Shown: positions 35,553 through 44,132 of the stretch, piece by piece
How the letters are laid out: the number at the start of each line of letters is the position of its first letter
Numbering within the stretch: the stretch's first letter is position 1
DNA from: an uncultured Collinsella sp.
GTDB taxonomy: Bacteria; Actinomycetota; Coriobacteriia; Coriobacteriales; Coriobacteriaceae
NCBI GenBank assembly: GCA_900549655.1
Contig: UROZ01000004.1
Location: forward strand, 1-46,392
Length of the DNA stretch: 46,392 nt
Direction of reading: 5' to 3'
Made by a program: the position numbers and the translations under genes
The notes under the pieces: generated by a model
What the model saw: the letters and a program-made list of their open reading frames with translations, nothing else
What the model was told of the DNA's origin: nothing
The model's database searches: none

Positions 35553-36554
35553 CTACGCCCGCAGATCCCTTACGCTGGAACGCTCGACCAACACGCCCGA
35601 GACGAGCGTACGGCTTCTGGAGCTCGGAGCTTCCAGACCCGCGACGACCTCGTTGAGCGCACGGACGCCCAGCTCGCGGTGGCGAAACTTCACCGACGTC
35701 AGAATCGAGTTGGGAATCGTCTTATAGAGCTCATCGTCGAAGCCGATCACGGACACATCATTGGGCACACTGAGCCCTTTGTCACGTAGAGCCATCATCA
35801 CGCCGTTTGCCATGCAGTCGTTAGCAGCGAGGACCGCCGTGCAATCGGGCTTATCGGCAAGCACAAGGCCCGCGGCATAGCCACTATCCGCATTCCAATC
35901 GCCTTGCAGAGGCTCGGGCGGCTCAATGCCACGCGCCTCGAGTGCCGCACGCCAACCTTTCATACGGCACTGGCTCGACAACGACTCTTTCTTACCAGAG
36001 ACGAAGTACACGTTTTTATGCCCGTGGTTCAAGAAGTACTCGCACGCCATGCGCGCGCCGCCCTCTTGGTCGTCACTGACGGTGGAGCAGGTAGGATGTT
36101 CCATCGGTGTGATAATCACCGTCTTGAGGTCTTTCGGTGCCTCAAAAGTATCAAAGTCATCGACCATCTGGCGCAGGTTGAAGATCATGCCATCAACAGG
36201 CAGCTGCGACATCCTACGCGCCGCTTCGGCAAGGGTCATCTTCTCCCCCGCCCGCTTTTTGATCATCGTGAGCGCAAAGCCGCGTTCTTCGGCGGCATCT
36301 GCGATACCGTCAATCATGTCCACGGCACCGCCCGACAAGTGGAACAGCACCACGCCGATGCACCCGTAACGGCCCAACTTGAGCGAACGCGCGGCAAAGT
36401 TGGTTCGAAACCCAAGCGCTTCCATTGCGGAATGGACCTTATCGCGTGTCGACTCTCGCACGCTACCGGGCTCGTTGATCACACGCGAAACCGTCTTGAG
36501 AGAAACACCCGCAGCAATCGCCACATCGTTCATTGAGACATTTTTCTTGTCCAT
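35553..36554 (-). CDS. LacI-family repressor, cassette 3
   Basis: LacI/GalR regulator of about 333 aa (ATG at 36554; a GTG at 36563 is an alternative). Helix-turn-helix MNDVAIAAGVSLKTVSRVIN, hinge RTNFAARSLKLGR, sensor domain ending VERSSVRDLRA. It is paralogous to the other two; its sensor block reads NLRQMVDDF in place of NRM-DF. It diverges from the EIICB gene at 36839, with a 24-bp perfect palindrome between them, and converges with cassette 2. Confidence 0.91.
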   Translation of the reverse strand: MDKKNVSMNDVAIAAGVSLKTVSRVINEPGSVRESTRDKVHSAMEALGFRTNFAARSLKLGRYGCIGVVLFHLSGGAVDMIDGIADAAEERGFALTMIKKRAGEKMTLAEAARRMSQLPVDGMIFNLRQMVDDFDTFEAPKDLKTVIITPMEHPTCSTVSDDQEGGARMACEYFLNHGHKNVYFVSGKKESLSSQCRMKGWRAALEARGIEPPEPLQGDWNADSGYAAGLVLADKPDCTAVLAANDCMANGVMMALRDKGLSVPNDVSVIGFDDELYKTIPNSILTSVKFRHRELGVRALNEVVAGLEAPSSRSRTLVSGVLVERSSVRDLRA

Positions 36555-36636
36555 CGTTGCCACTGCTTCTCCAGTCGGTTTTGCATCGCTTGTTTTTTGC
36601 GTTCTAGCATACACTACCTGCTCGACTGATAAATCA

Positions 36637-36660
36637 ACCGTTTACCGGACAATATCGACC
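36637..36660 (-). promoter_or_regulatory. Shared motif before lacI of cassette 3
   Basis: Plus strand ACCGTTTACCGGACAATATC..., matching 31692-31715 at 18 of 24 positions; the 3' part (ACAATATCGA) also resembles the DeoR-type repeat before the EIIA gene. Confidence 0.4.
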
Positions 36661-36713
36661 ACTCACCCGTAAATCCTTGTTGCTCTTCCAAAAATGTCTT
36701 ACGTTGTCATTAA

Positions 36714-36737
36714 CGAAATGACAACGTTGTCATTTCG
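36714..36737. promoter_or_regulatory. Perfect 24-bp palindromic operator of cassette 3
   Basis: CGAAATGACAAC followed by its exact reverse complement. It fits the AATGnnAACGTTnnCATT frame of cassette 1 exactly. A -35-like TTGTCA (36727-36732) lies in its right half, with a 17-bp spacer to TAAACA (36750-36755), so a bound repressor would cover the promoter. A half site TACGTTGTCATT precedes it. Confidence 0.7.
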
Positions 36738-36838
36738 CAATGCCTTCCTTAAACAGGAAGGTTTCCGGGCAGTCCTGACCATCCATCGACGACCAGTTCC
36801 ATCCACATGCATCGCGCATCAAGTAGCAAAGGAGCTTT

Positions 36839-38617
36839 ATGGACGCCATCGTAAAGATGCTCGAAAAGCATCAGCCGTTCTTTGAGAAGATCTCGAGGAA
36901 CATCTACCTCCAGGCTATTAAGGACGGATTCCTTGGGTGCATGCCCATCGTCCTCACCTCTTCGATCTTTCTGCTGATCGCCACGCTTCCCGGCGTGGTC
37001 GGCATCACGCTGCCCCAGCCGCTCATCGACTGGTGCAACAAGCTGTACAACTTCACCATGGGTGTCATGGGCATCATGGTTGCCGGCACCACTGCCAAGA
37101 ACTTCACGGCATCCATGAACCGTCGCATGCCCGCCGGCAAGGTGCTCAACGACGGCTCCACCATGGTGGCCGCCCAGTGCAGCATGCTGCTGCTCGCTGT
37201 TACGCAGTTCACCACCAAGTTCAACGGCTCCGAGCTTTCGGTCTTCGATTGCACCAGCATGGGTACGCGCGGTCTGTTCTCGGCCTATATCGCCGCGTTC
37301 ATTACCGTGTGGGTCTACAAATTCTGCGTCTCGCGCGATCTGACCATTAAGCTGCCCAAGGAGGTTCCGGGCGCCATCGCTCAGAACTTCCGCGACATCA
37401 TCCCCTTTGGCGGCGCCGTCATCATCTGCGGCATTATCGATGTCGTCGTGCGCAACCTCATGGGCGTTCCGTTCTCCGAGCTGCTTATCAAACTGCTCTC
37501 CCCGCTCTTTACCGCTGCAGAAACCTATCCTGGCCTTATCCTTATCCAGGCAGCAACCGCGTTCTTCTGGTTCATCGGCGTCCACGGTCCCTCGATCGTC
37601 CAGCCGGGCATCGACCCCATCCGTCTTGCCAACCAGGCCGAGAACCTGCAGGTTCTGCTGGCCGGTGGCCACCCCGCCCACTCCCTCACCTTTAACATGT
37701 CGCTCGTGGGTGAGTTCGGCGGTACCGGCGCCACGTTCATCGTGCCGCTTCTGCTGATTCTCTTTATGAAGTCCAAGCAGCTCAAAGCTGTCGGTAAGGC
37801 CTCGATTGTTCCTGTTGCCTTCGCCGTCAACGAACCGCTGCTCTTTGGCGCGCCGATGATCCTTAACCCCTACATGCTCATCCCCTTTGTTGCCGCCGGT
37901 TGCGTCAACGTGAGCGTTGCCAAGTTCTTTATCGATAACGTGGGCATGAACGGCTTCTCCTTCGTGGTGCCTTGGGCTACCCCTGCCCCCATCGGCATTT
38001 TCATCACCACGAACTTCCAGCTTATCGCCCTGGTGTTTGTTGCAATCATCATCTTGCTGGACGCCATCATCTACCTGCCGTTCTTGAAGGCATACGATAA
38101 GCTGCTCTGCGACCAGGAGGCCGAGCGCGCCGCCGAGCTGGGTCTTGAGTCCAATGGTGCTGCCACCATCGCCGCCAGCACCTCTGCGCCCGCTGTCGAG
38201 CAGACCACCGCTTCCGTCGAGCCGACCGCCGCTGCCGCCGACAGCAAGCCTGTCGCCGATCAGCCCGAGCCCGCTGCCGATGCATCCGCCAAGAAGGATG
38301 TCGATGGCCTGAAGGTCCTCGTCCTGTGCGCCGGCGCCGGCACCTCTGCCATGCTTGCCAACGCCATCAAGGAAGGTGCTGCGCAGACCGGAGAGAACAT
38401 CGCTTCCTCCGCAGGCGCCTATGGCCAGCACACTGCCATCATGGATCAGTACGACGTCATCGTGCTCGCCCCGCAGGTTCGTAGCTACTACAACGACATG
38501 AAGGCCGACACCGATCGTCTGGGCATTAAGCTGCTCGCTCCCCGCGGTAAGGAATATATCGACCTTACTCGCGACCCCGCTGGCGCCATCAAGTGGCTCC
38601 GCGAGAACCTCGACTAG
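36839..38617 (+). CDS. PTS lactose/cellobiose-family EIICB permease, cassette 3
   Basis: 592 aa: EIIC with GVHGPSIVQP and VNEPLLFGAPM, the longest linker of the four (about 435-485, rich in Ala, Thr and Val), and EIIB with phosphocysteine in VLVLCAGAGTSAMLA (about 497). The ATG follows AAAGGAG. GH1 follows after 75 nt. The opening MDAIVKMLEKHQPFFEKISRN is nearly identical to that of the cassette 4 permease, so these two are close paralogs. Confidence 0.93.
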   Translation: MDAIVKMLEKHQPFFEKISRNIYLQAIKDGFLGCMPIVLTSSIFLLIATLPGVVGITLPQPLIDWCNKLYNFTMGVMGIMVAGTTAKNFTASMNRRMPAGKVLNDGSTMVAAQCSMLLLAVTQFTTKFNGSELSVFDCTSMGTRGLFSAYIAAFITVWVYKFCVSRDLTIKLPKEVPGAIAQNFRDIIPFGGAVIICGIIDVVVRNLMGVPFSELLIKLLSPLFTAAETYPGLILIQAATAFFWFIGVHGPSIVQPGIDPIRLANQAENLQVLLAGGHPAHSLTFNMSLVGEFGGTGATFIVPLLLILFMKSKQLKAVGKASIVPVAFAVNEPLLFGAPMILNPYMLIPFVAAGCVNVSVAKFFIDNVGMNGFSFVVPWATPAPIGIFITTNFQLIALVFVAIIILLDAIIYLPFLKAYDKLLCDQEAERAAELGLESNGAATIAASTSAPAVEQTTASVEPTAAAADSKPVADQPEPAADASAKKDVDGLKVLVLCAGAGTSAMLANAIKEGAAQTGENIASSAGAYGQHTAIMDQYDVIVLAPQVRSYYNDMKADTDRLGIKLLAPRGKEYIDLTRDPAGAIKWLRENLD

Positions 38618-38631
38618 TTCCTCCCTCTGTT

Positions 38632-38658
38632 GGTGCCCGGATCCCCAGTTCGGGCACC
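38632..38658 (+). other. Intercistronic hairpin between EIICB and GH1, cassette 3
   Basis: GGTGCCCG / CGGGCACC (8 bp) with an 11-nt loop and no T tail. All three cassettes carry a hairpin in this position, with unrelated sequence. Confidence 0.5.
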
Positions 38659-38692
38659 TCCCCCTATTCGTATCCCACAGAAAGGATGACTC

Positions 38693-40114
38693 ATGACCAA
38701 CCCCATGCAGTTCCCCGACGGCTTTGTGTTTGGCGGCGCCACCGCCGCTTACCAGGTTGAGGGCGAGACCCGCACGCACGGCAAGGGCAAAGTGCCCTGG
38801 GACGATTTCCTGGCAGCCCAGGGTCGCTTCTCCCCCGATCCCGCAAGCGACTTCTACAACAAGTACTCGGTCGATATCGACCTGTGCCAGCGCTTCGGCA
38901 TCAACGGTATTCGCGTCTCTATCGCTTGGAGCCGCATCTTCCCCAACGGCACCGGCGAGATTAACCCCGAGGGCGTCGCTTTCTATCACGAGCTTTTCGC
39001 CACCTGCAACAAAGCAGGCGTTATCCCCTATGTCACGCTCGATCACTTCGATACGCCCGAGGCCTTTTACCAGAACGGCGGCGAGGGCTTCCTGACGCGC
39101 ACGACGATCGACGCCTTTGTCGAGTACGCCAAGTTCTGCTTTGCCGAGTTCACCGAGGTCAAGCACTGGTTTACCTTTAACGAGATCCCCGCGACCGCCG
39201 AGGGCAGCTTTATCGTCGGCAACTGGCCGCACGGCGAGAAGTATCGCCTGGACAAGGCTTTCCAGCTCATGCACAACATGATGGTGGCCCACGCCAAGGC
39301 TGTCGTCGCCTTCCATGAGGGCGGCTTTGAGGGCGAGATCGGCATTGTCCAGAACCTGGAGCCCAAGTATCCCCTCGATCCCAACAGCGCTGCCGACTGC
39401 GAGGCCGCCCGCATGGCCGACGTCATCAACAACCGCTGGGTGCTCGACGCCACCTTCCGCGGCCACTATGCAGCCGACACCATGGAAGCCGCAACCAAGC
39501 TGGCCCATATCGCCGGCGGCGAGCTCGACGTCCGCGACGAGGACATCGCCGCGCTGACCGCCGCGCTCCCCTACAACGATTGCCTGGGCGTCAACACCTA
39601 CAAGTGCCAGTTCCTGCGTGCCGCCGAGGGCGAAAACGACATCAACCACAATGGCACCGGCGACAAGGGCTCCTCGCGCTGGTTCCTCAAGGGCGTGGGC
39701 GAGTCATGCGTGCGCGAAGGCGTACCCACCACCGATTGGGACTGGATCATCTATCCCGAGGGCCTCTACGACCTGCTGCTGCGCATTAAGAACGATTACC
39801 CCAACTACAAGAAGATCTACATCACCGAGAACGGCATGGGCTATAAGGACGACTTTGAGGACGGCTTTATCGACGATGCCCCTCGTATCGACTATATGCG
39901 TCAGCATCTCGCGTGGATCCTCAAGGCAATCGACGGCGGCGTAAACGTCGACGGTTACTTTGTGTGGTCGCTGCAGGACCAGTTCTCCTGGACCAACGGC
40001 TACAACAAGCGCTACGGCCTGTTCTACATCGACTTTGAGACCCAGAAGCGCTATCCCAAGGCGAGCGCGTACTGGTACAAGAACGTCGCGGAGACCGGCC
40101 TGCTCATGGCCTAA
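38693..40114 (+). CDS. GH1 6-phospho-beta-galactosidase/glucosidase, cassette 3
   Basis: 473-aa GH1 enzyme very similar to the cassette 1 protein over its whole length (FVFGGATAAYQVEGETRTHG is shared). Acid/base glutamate in WFTFNEI (about 164), nucleophile in YITENGMG (about 379), SWTNGYNKRYGLFY phosphate site. One subsite motif differs: TLDHFDTP instead of TLHHFDTP in the other two, which could alter the aglycone or sugar site. The ATG follows GAAAGGATGA. Confidence 0.92.
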   Translation: MTNPMQFPDGFVFGGATAAYQVEGETRTHGKGKVPWDDFLAAQGRFSPDPASDFYNKYSVDIDLCQRFGINGIRVSIAWSRIFPNGTGEINPEGVAFYHELFATCNKAGVIPYVTLDHFDTPEAFYQNGGEGFLTRTTIDAFVEYAKFCFAEFTEVKHWFTFNEIPATAEGSFIVGNWPHGEKYRLDKAFQLMHNMMVAHAKAVVAFHEGGFEGEIGIVQNLEPKYPLDPNSAADCEAARMADVINNRWVLDATFRGHYAADTMEAATKLAHIAGGELDVRDEDIAALTAALPYNDCLGVNTYKCQFLRAAEGENDINHNGTGDKGSSRWFLKGVGESCVREGVPTTDWDWIIYPEGLYDLLLRIKNDYPNYKKIYITENGMGYKDDFEDGFIDDAPRIDYMRQHLAWILKAIDGGVNVDGYFVWSLQDQFSWTNGYNKRYGLFYIDFETQKRYPKASAYWYKNVAETGLLMA

Positions 40115-40136
40115 CTTTTGCCGCATACCCCCTGTC

Positions 40137-40187
40137 GGTCGCATACGAATCCCTCCACGGGTTCGTATGCGGCCTTTTTTGTTTTTG
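40137..40187 (+). terminator. Terminator of cassette 3
   Basis: GGTCGCATACGAA / TTCGTATGCGGCC stem, a short loop, then TTTTTTGTTTTT. Confidence 0.9.
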
Positions 40188-40209
40188 GTGAGCCCGTGCG
40201 GGCCGTTTA

Positions 40210-40264
40210 TCTCGATCTGTAACATCTAGCAGGGATTTTCAATCCTAACTGTTATAGATTTAGA
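40210..40264 (+). repeat. 55-nt palindromic unit E
   Basis: Arms TCTCGATCTGTAACA / TGTTATAGATTTAGA, the most decayed arms of the set; centre of the first sub-type with changes. Confidence 0.8.
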
Positions 40265-40289
40265 CGAACGGGCGACCAGGGCTGAAAGA

Positions 40290-40344
40290 TCTCAATCTGT
40301 AACACGTAGCCCACTTTTAACCGTCTAACTGTTACAGATCAAGA
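40290..40344 (+). repeat. 55-nt palindromic unit F
   Basis: Arms TCTCAATCTGTAACA / TGTTACAGATCAAGA with the CACGTAGCCC second sub-type centre. Starts 80 nt after unit E. Confidence 0.84.
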
Positions 40345-40399
40345 CAATAAGATAGTCAAATCCGAACTTTCCAAGCAGTTATGAACCATGGTTTCCAGT

Positions 40400-40474
40400 T
40401 TTCGGTATCACAAACATACTTTCGGTATCATTTAATGGTATTATGATATCGAAAGTATGTTCGTGATACCGAAA
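40400..40474 (+). promoter_or_regulatory. Long palindromic promoter/operator of the fic gene
   Basis: Two 30-bp arms (40400-40429 and 40445-40474) are inverted copies with only two mismatches around a 15-nt AT-rich centre that contains TATTAT. The motif TTTCGGTATC occurs twice in the first arm and, inverted, at the outer edge of the second. It ends at the AAAGGAG ribosome site. The layout suits cooperative autorepression by a protein with a winged-helix domain, such as the Fic protein itself. Confidence 0.65.
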
Positions 40475-40482
40475 GGAGCCGC

Positions 40483-41715
40483 ATGCGCCAGTTCGATTAC
40501 ACCACAGTCCCAGCGGAACTCGAAGCAACTCCAATCACCAACCTCCTCCTCTCGATACGCGAGCATAAAGGCCGTCAGCTTGCTCTGAGTCAAGTCAAAC
40601 CCGAGCTTCTATCGTCCCTAATGGAGGAGGCTAAGATCCAAAGCACCCGGTCCTCCAACGGACTTGAAGGAATTGTTACCACCCAAAAAAGACTCAAAGC
40701 GATCATGGCGTATTCCGCCAAGCCAAGCTCCCGCGCAGAGGAAGAAATTGCTGGATACCGAGATGTGCTGTCGCTTATTCACGAGCAACACGATTCCATT
40801 CCCGTAACGCCATCGGTCATTCTGCAGTTGCATCGTGACCTCATGGCGCACACGGCAATCTCGTATGGAGGCCATTGGAAAGATAGCGATAACGAAATCG
40901 TCTCCATTGACGATCAAGGAAATCGATTTGTGCGCTTTAGGCCCCCTTCGGCCCTAGCAACCCCGGGACTTATTAAAGAAGCCTGCCAGTCCCTCAACGA
41001 TGCTTTATCTCGCCAAGTTTGCGATCCCCTCCTTATATCGCTCCGCTTTATCTTCGATTTTGTTAGCATTCATCCCTTCAACGATGGCAATGGCAGGATG
41101 AGCCGGCTCCTTACAACGCTGCTGCTCGAAAAGACTGGATACGACGTTGCGCGTTACATCAGCATCGAACGACTTATTGAAGACAACAAAGCGCTTTACT
41201 ACAACGCTCTCGCTGCAAGCTCCACTGGATGGAATGAAAATCAAAACACCGAAGTACCCTTTATCCGTTTCATGCTCGGAACAACCCTGGCCGCCTACCG
41301 ACAGCTCGAGCAGCGTACCTTAATTGAATCAAGCACTCGTCCCATGTCGAAGCAAGCGCGCATCGCCGTTCTATTTCAACAGAGACCCGGCGTCATTAAG
41401 AAATCCGACATCCGATCCAACTGCCCCGATATCAGCGAGGTCACCGTTAAGCGAACCCTCGGTCAGCTTGTTAGTTGCAGCGCAATCGAAAAAACAGGAG
41501 CGGGTCGTTCGACAGGCTACATACTCAAAGACGTCCATGCTCTAGAACTATTCTTGCAATCCACAATACCCGATAGCGAGGCCGCAATAACAAAAGAGGC
41601 TCCAAAGGATAAGCTCCTTGAACGTATAAACCACGCCGAGGATGAAAGCAAAGAGGGGCTCTATGAAGACTATGATTCATTCTCAAGGGACATAAAGACG
41701 AAATACGGAGTCTAG
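40483..41715 (+). CDS. Fic-domain protein with a C-terminal winged helix
   Basis: Probable AMP- or phosphate-transferring enzyme of the Fic/DOC fold. The 410 aa show an N-terminal DUF4172/Fic_N-like region with the inhibitory motif SNGLEG (S-x-x-x-E-G, about 58-63), and the catalytic HPFNDGNGR (His about 194). A C-terminal winged-helix region (about 290-355, KSDIRSNCPDISEVTVKRTLGQL) and an acidic tail follow. With the inhibitory glutamate on the same chain it is class II-like, expected to be self-inhibited. Codon use is more AT-rich than in its neighbours, suggesting acquisition. The winged helix and the large palindrome upstream suggest autoregulation. Confidence 0.9.
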   Translation: MRQFDYTTVPAELEATPITNLLLSIREHKGRQLALSQVKPELLSSLMEEAKIQSTRSSNGLEGIVTTQKRLKAIMAYSAKPSSRAEEEIAGYRDVLSLIHEQHDSIPVTPSVILQLHRDLMAHTAISYGGHWKDSDNEIVSIDDQGNRFVRFRPPSALATPGLIKEACQSLNDALSRQVCDPLLISLRFIFDFVSIHPFNDGNGRMSRLLTTLLLEKTGYDVARYISIERLIEDNKALYYNALAASSTGWNENQNTEVPFIRFMLGTTLAAYRQLEQRTLIESSTRPMSKQARIAVLFQQRPGVIKKSDIRSNCPDISEVTVKRTLGQLVSCSAIEKTGAGRSTGYILKDVHALELFLQSTIPDSEAAITKEAPKDKLLERINHAEDESKEGLYEDYDSFSRDIKTKYGV

Positions 41716-42158
41716 TCATATCTCAGAATAGCCTCATCCTTGTTGCTCAAAGTTATTTGCGCGTCATTGTAAAGCGGTACCCCCGCGCCGGCAGGGGGGC
41801 AGATGTATCGCCTGCCGATCCTGCTGGAGTCGGCAATCAGATAGCGCGTATCGACCTTGCTAAAGGCGAGCTGCTGGATGCGGCCCTCGTCCATGTTGGA
41901 CGTGGACACGTCGCCGTCCAGAATACCGTTGGCGCCGATAAACGCCGCATCGATGCCCAGCGCGCGCAGGGTATCCTCGGCCGTGGGCCCCACAAAGGCG
42001 GCGGTGCGGCGGCGGTACATGCCGCCCACCAGGCACAGCTCGCAATCCTCGCGCGCCTCGAGCAGGCTAAAGGCCGAAAGCGAATTGGTCACATAGATGA
42101 AAGTCAGCTTGTCGGTGACTCGGAGAGCGCCAATGCGATCTCACGACGGTTGCGCTCA
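41712..42158 (-). pseudogene. Broken DeoR-family regulator (sensor-domain remnant)
   Basis: An open stretch of 126 aa (42092-41712) encodes most of a DeoR-family sensor domain: VTNSLSAFSLL, CELCLVGGMYRRRTAAFVGPTAEDTL, AFIGANGILDGDVSTSNMDEGRIQQLAF and YLIADSSRIGRR. The helix-turn-helix is gone. Just upstream, in another frame, ERNRREIALAL (about 42158-42126) looks like the family's linker, then about 25 codons seem missing before TDKLTFIYVTNSL. A stop lies directly upstream of the linker. Past GRRYIC the C-terminus is also not family-like. So it is a relic with deletions and at least one frameshift. The parent may have been a LacR/AgaR-type regulator. Confidence 0.78.
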
Positions 42159-42184
42159 TTGTCTCAATTAGATACTCAACGAAA

Positions 42185-42220
42185 TACGGCCCCGCAGCTC
42201 AATAAGCTGCAGGGCCGTAC
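42185..42220 (-). terminator. Terminator of cassette 4 EIICB
   Basis: Minus-strand stem TACGGCCC-TGCAGCT / AGCTGCG-GGGCCGTA with a short loop and ATTTCG after it. The stem is strong; the T tail is weak. Confidence 0.7.
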
Positions 42221-42254
42221 TATACACCGACGAATCAACGACGGAGTGCATCCA

Positions 42255-43949
42255 CTATTTGGCCAGCTCCTGAACGATCCAGTCAATTGCACCTTCGGGA
42301 TCGTTGGTAAGGTCGATATACTCCTTGCCCCTTGTGGTGAGCAGTTTAATTCCAAGGCGATCGGTATCGGCCTTCATAGCGTCATAGTACATGCGTGCCT
42401 GGGGTGCCAGAACAATCACGTTGTACTGATCCATCGTCTCATAGTGGCTTCCGTACGCACCGGACTGAGAAACCAGATCGATACCCTTAGCAGCGGCACC
42501 TTCGCGAAGAGCATTTGCCAAGAGAGTCGAAGTGCCGGCACCCTGGCAAAGCACAAGCACGCGGATCTGCTCCGCCTTGTCCTTTACCGCCTCGAGAGCT
42601 TTTGCGACATTTTCCTGTGCGGCAATAGCATCTGCATCCGAGGTTCCTGCAGTCTCCTTTGCAGACTCTTCCAAACAAAGCTGATGGTCATACGCCTTGC
42701 AGAACGGATAGTAAATCACAAAGTCAACGACCAACAGCACTGCCATCAATACGAGAGAACGCAGATCGAGACCCGTGGTGAGGAATGCACCGATTGGGCC
42801 GGGAAGCGCCCACGGCATGGTATACATGGGGGCGTTCATTCCAATGACGTCAATGAAAAATTTACCGATAATGGCGTTGACCATAGGAGCCACTAGGAAG
42901 GGCACGAACATATAGGGATTGAGAACAATCGGCATACCGAAGATAACGGGCTCGTTAACTCCAAAAATCACCGGGATAATCGATGCCTTGCCCATGGCTT
43001 TAAGCTGCTTGGAGCGCATAAACATGATCAGGATAATAGGAACGATGAACGTGCAGCCAGAACCGCCCAGACCGCCGATGAAGCTTGTAAAGTCCTGCGT
43101 GAGAGCAATTGACGGGTGTCCACCTGCTTGGAAAACCTCAAGATTGGTAACGGTATTGCCGTAGAGCGCAGCATTGATCGGACTCATGACAACCGAAGCA
43201 CCGTGGATACCCATAAATTGGAAAAGTGCGACCGCGCCTTCGATAAGCGCCATGCCAGGATAGGTGTCAACCGCGGAGAACAGCGGCGAGATGAGAGCGG
43301 ATACCAAATTGGCGAACGGCACAGCAAGCAGCTTGCGGCTCGCAAGATCGATAAAAGCGCACGCAAGGATCGAAAACCCAAATGCAAAGATATCGCGAAA
43401 ACTCTGCGCAATAGAGCCAGGGACCTCTTTGGGGAGCTTGATCGTCACATTATGGCTAATGCACACCTTATAGATATTAACGGTCAAGAATGCGGCTACG
43501 AACGCAGCGAGAAAACCCTTGGTTCCCATATAGCCGGTTTCAAAAACAGATGTATCTGCTCCGCCAATCGAGACAACATCGTTCGTCACCGATAGCAAGA
43601 GCATGCCGCACATGGCACAAACCATGCACGAGGTGGGGTTGAGAGATTTACCCGAAGGCATGCGACGGTTCATCGACATGGCAAGTGAGCTCGCCGTGGT
43701 GCCGGCCACCATAATGCCAAGAAGTCCCATGGTATATGCATAGATTTTATTGAAGAAATCCAGCACCTCAGACGGAAGCGTGATGCCTACATAGGCAGGG
43801 AGCGTCGAAAGAAGAAGGAACAGGCTCGAGAACAGCACAATTGGCATATTCGAGAGAAAGCCATCCTTAATCGCCACCAGATAAATGTTCCTCGAGATTT
43901 TGTCGAAGAGGGGCTGGTGTTTTTCAAGGAATTTGACGATAGCGTCCAT
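42255..43949 (-). CDS. PTS lactose/cellobiose-family EIICB permease, cassette 4
   Basis: 564 aa from the ATG at 43949, after GAAAGGATG. EIIC carries GIHGASVVMS and VNEPVIFGMPI, both departing from the other three (GPSVV and EPLLF). EIIB has the phosphocysteine in VLVLCQGAGTSTLLA (about 468). The linker is short and less Ala-rich. Codon use is more AT-rich than in cassettes 1-3, suggesting a separate origin or later arrival. It has no GH1 partner here, and diverges from the TIM-barrel/GntR unit. The substrate is probably different from that of the others. Confidence 0.92.
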   Translation of the reverse strand: MDAIVKFLEKHQPLFDKISRNIYLVAIKDGFLSNMPIVLFSSLFLLLSTLPAYVGITLPSEVLDFFNKIYAYTMGLLGIMVAGTTASSLAMSMNRRMPSGKSLNPTSCMVCAMCGMLLLSVTNDVVSIGGADTSVFETGYMGTKGFLAAFVAAFLTVNIYKVCISHNVTIKLPKEVPGSIAQSFRDIFAFGFSILACAFIDLASRKLLAVPFANLVSALISPLFSAVDTYPGMALIEGAVALFQFMGIHGASVVMSPINAALYGNTVTNLEVFQAGGHPSIALTQDFTSFIGGLGGSGCTFIVPIILIMFMRSKQLKAMGKASIIPVIFGVNEPVIFGMPIVLNPYMFVPFLVAPMVNAIIGKFFIDVIGMNAPMYTMPWALPGPIGAFLTTGLDLRSLVLMAVLLVVDFVIYYPFCKAYDHQLCLEESAKETAGTSDADAIAAQENVAKALEAVKDKAEQIRVLVLCQGAGTSTLLANALREGAAAKGIDLVSQSGAYGSHYETMDQYNVIVLAPQARMYYDAMKADTDRLGIKLLTTRGKEYIDLTNDPEGAIDWIVQELAK

Positions 43950-44017
43950 AACACATCCTTTCATGATTCCCGGGCACACAACGATTTATCCGGACTCAAC
44001 CGTCGTCGTCCCCGTTT

Positions 44018-44041
44018 GTATCCACTTATGTAAGTGAATAC
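44018..44041. promoter_or_regulatory. Palindrome upstream of cassette 4 EIICB
   Basis: CACTTA-TG-TAAGTG with, one base further out on each side, GTAT / ATAC (24 bp overall). It lies about 70 bp before the EIICB start and is a candidate operator. Confidence 0.5.
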
Positions 44042-44132
44042 GTTCTTGTGCGAAATGTAATATCATTTGCGCGATTTGTCATAACCAATTCTTTTTCCGC
44101 TTTGTCGATATGTCAAGAATTCAAATACTAAT

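Noticed and set aside
36749..39649. Very long antisense open frame (966 codons) opposite cassette 3
   Set aside because: It is a product of C/G third positions in the EIICB and GH1 genes on the other strand. Those genes have full family motifs; the antisense frame has none. The same applies to the long frames opposite murA, atpD, atpA, pepT and the other cassettes.
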